From Desulfobacterales bacterium (GTDB taxonomy: Bacteria > Desulfobacterota > DSM-4660 > Desulfatiglandales > Desulfatiglandaceae): 5,665 nt of DNA. Under the pieces are notes generated by a model. The model saw nothing but the letters and a program-made list of their open reading frames with translations. It did not search any database and was not told the DNA's origin. Position 1 is the first letter of the stretch. The number at the start of each line of letters is the position of its first letter. Location of the stretch: NCBI GenBank assembly GCA_021107495.1, contig JAIOSR010000176.1, positions 1-5,665 on the forward strand. The letters are read 5' to 3'. Positions 4,852 to 5,665 of the stretch are shown one piece after another. The position numbers and the translations under genes are program-made.

Positions 4852-5661
4852 ATGCAAGCAGCTACTGATCAACTGGGCATTTTTATAACCACCTATGGCC
4901 TGAAGATAATCGGAGCGATTATAATACTGATTGTCGGTCGCATTGCCGCTGGTATGGGTCGCGGAATCGTGAGAAGGATGCTGGAAAAAGCCCAATCAGA
5001 TGCCGCAATAATTTCATTTGTTTGCAGCCTAACCTATATCCTGATTTTGACCTTTGCCGTCCTGGCCGCCCTTGCAAAATTCGGTATTCAGACCGCATCT
5101 TTTGTAGCAATACTGGGTGCTGCCGGCTTTGCCATCGGTTTTGCCCTGCAGGGGTCCTTGGCGAATTTTGCCGCCGGCGTACTGATTCTTATCCTGAGGC
5201 CTTTCCGGACAGGTGATTACATAGAGGCTGCAGGGGTGGACGGAACGGTTAAGGAAATCCAGTTATTCACCACCATACTCTCCACACCGGACAATATCAA
5301 AATCATGGTCCCGAACGGAAAAATACTTGGAGATGTTATCAGAAATATTTCTGGCTATGATACGAGAAGGGTGGACCTTGTAATAGGTATCGGCTACAGT
5401 TCTTCCATTCAGAAGGCATATGAGGTAATACGCAAGGTTATAAGCGAAGATAAAAGGGTGCTTACAGACCCACCCCCCCAGATCGCCGTTTCAGAATTAG
5501 CCGATTCCAGCGTAAATCTTGTTGTCCGTCCCTGGGTGAACAAGGATGATTACTGGAATGTCAAATTTGATCTGACACGCAATATCAAGGAAGCTCTTGA
5601 TGAAAACGGCATTGAAATACCTTTCCCGCAACATGCAGTACACATGGTACCATCGGAGTAG
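4852..5661 (+). CDS. mscS: Small-conductance mechanosensitive channel, MscS type
   Basis: A complete 269-aa protein close in length to E. coli MscS (286 aa) and colinear with it. MscS is a homoheptameric inner-membrane channel that opens under membrane tension to release solutes during osmotic downshock. Three transmembrane helices are visible at about 15-37, 53-77 and 83-116. The pore helix contains GAAGFAIGFALQGSLANF (89-106), followed by the RPFRTGDYIE turn (116-125), the beta domain with VPNGKILGDVIRNIS (153-167) and the alpha/beta cytoplasmic vestibule ending PFPQHAVHM. Q100 and G101 correspond to E. coli Q112 and the kink glycine G113. The gate leucines L105 and L109 are Phe here (F93, F97). 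The ATG at 4852 has GGAGG with a 7-nt spacer. The terminator upstream suggests it is expressed separately from the lipoprotein, although some read-through is possible. Confidence 0.95.
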   Translation: MQAATDQLGIFITTYGLKIIGAIIILIVGRIAAGMGRGIVRRMLEKAQSDAAIISFVCSLTYILILTFAVLAALAKFGIQTASFVAILGAAGFAIGFALQGSLANFAAGVLILILRPFRTGDYIEAAGVDGTVKEIQLFTTILSTPDNIKIMVPNGKILGDVIRNISGYDTRRVDLVIGIGYSSSIQKAYEVIRKVISEDKRVLTDPPPQIAVSELADSSVNLVVRPWVNKDDYWNVKFDLTRNIKEALDENGIEIPFPQHAVHMVPSE

Positions 5662-5665
5662 TAAA

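Overview
The window looks like a chromosomal segment from a Gram-negative, probably anaerobic bacterium. A deltaproteobacterial (Desulfobacterota-type) origin is my inference. It rests on an EtfB next to a class III CoA-transferase, an outer-membrane-type lipoprotein with an OmpA peptidoglycan-binding domain, and a near-consensus sigma-54 promoter. No rRNA, tRNA, CRISPR array, transposase or phage gene was seen.

Left part (minus strand, read right to left): mltG (2584 to 1550), then a class III (CaiB/BaiF, formyl-CoA transferase-like) CoA-transferase (1427 to 240), then the first 61 codons of an electron transfer flavoprotein beta subunit (184 to the window edge). The last two are 55 bp apart and probably form the start of an acyl-CoA catabolic operon that continues outside the window. 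mltG is 122 bp upstream of them and may be a separate unit.

Middle part (2585-3499): a 915-bp AT-rich divergent intergenic region with no convincing gene. It holds a cluster of dyad-symmetric sites (TTGAG-N4-CTCAA, a perfect 14-bp palindrome, and TGTCTCAA-N8-TTGAGACA), a tandem GTGTCTCA repeat with an 11-bp period, and a near-perfect -24/-12 sigma-54 promoter. The tandem repeat shares an 11-mer, inverted, with the TGTCTCAA dyad and lies about 100 bp upstream of the promoter. That is the usual layout of an enhancer-binding-protein-controlled sigma-54 promoter, and it points at the lipoprotein gene.

Right part (plus strand): a 395-aa lipoprotein with a von Willebrand A domain (intact MIDAS), a proline-rich linker, a thrombospondin type 3 calcium-binding repeat and an OmpA C-terminal domain (3500-4687). 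A strong intrinsic terminator follows, then two small hairpins, and then a complete 269-aa MscS-type mechanosensitive channel (4852-5661). The lipoprotein, MltG and MscS all act at the cell envelope. The most interesting signal is the likely sigma-54/enhancer control of the vWA-TSP3-OmpA lipoprotein through an unassigned TGTCTCA motif.
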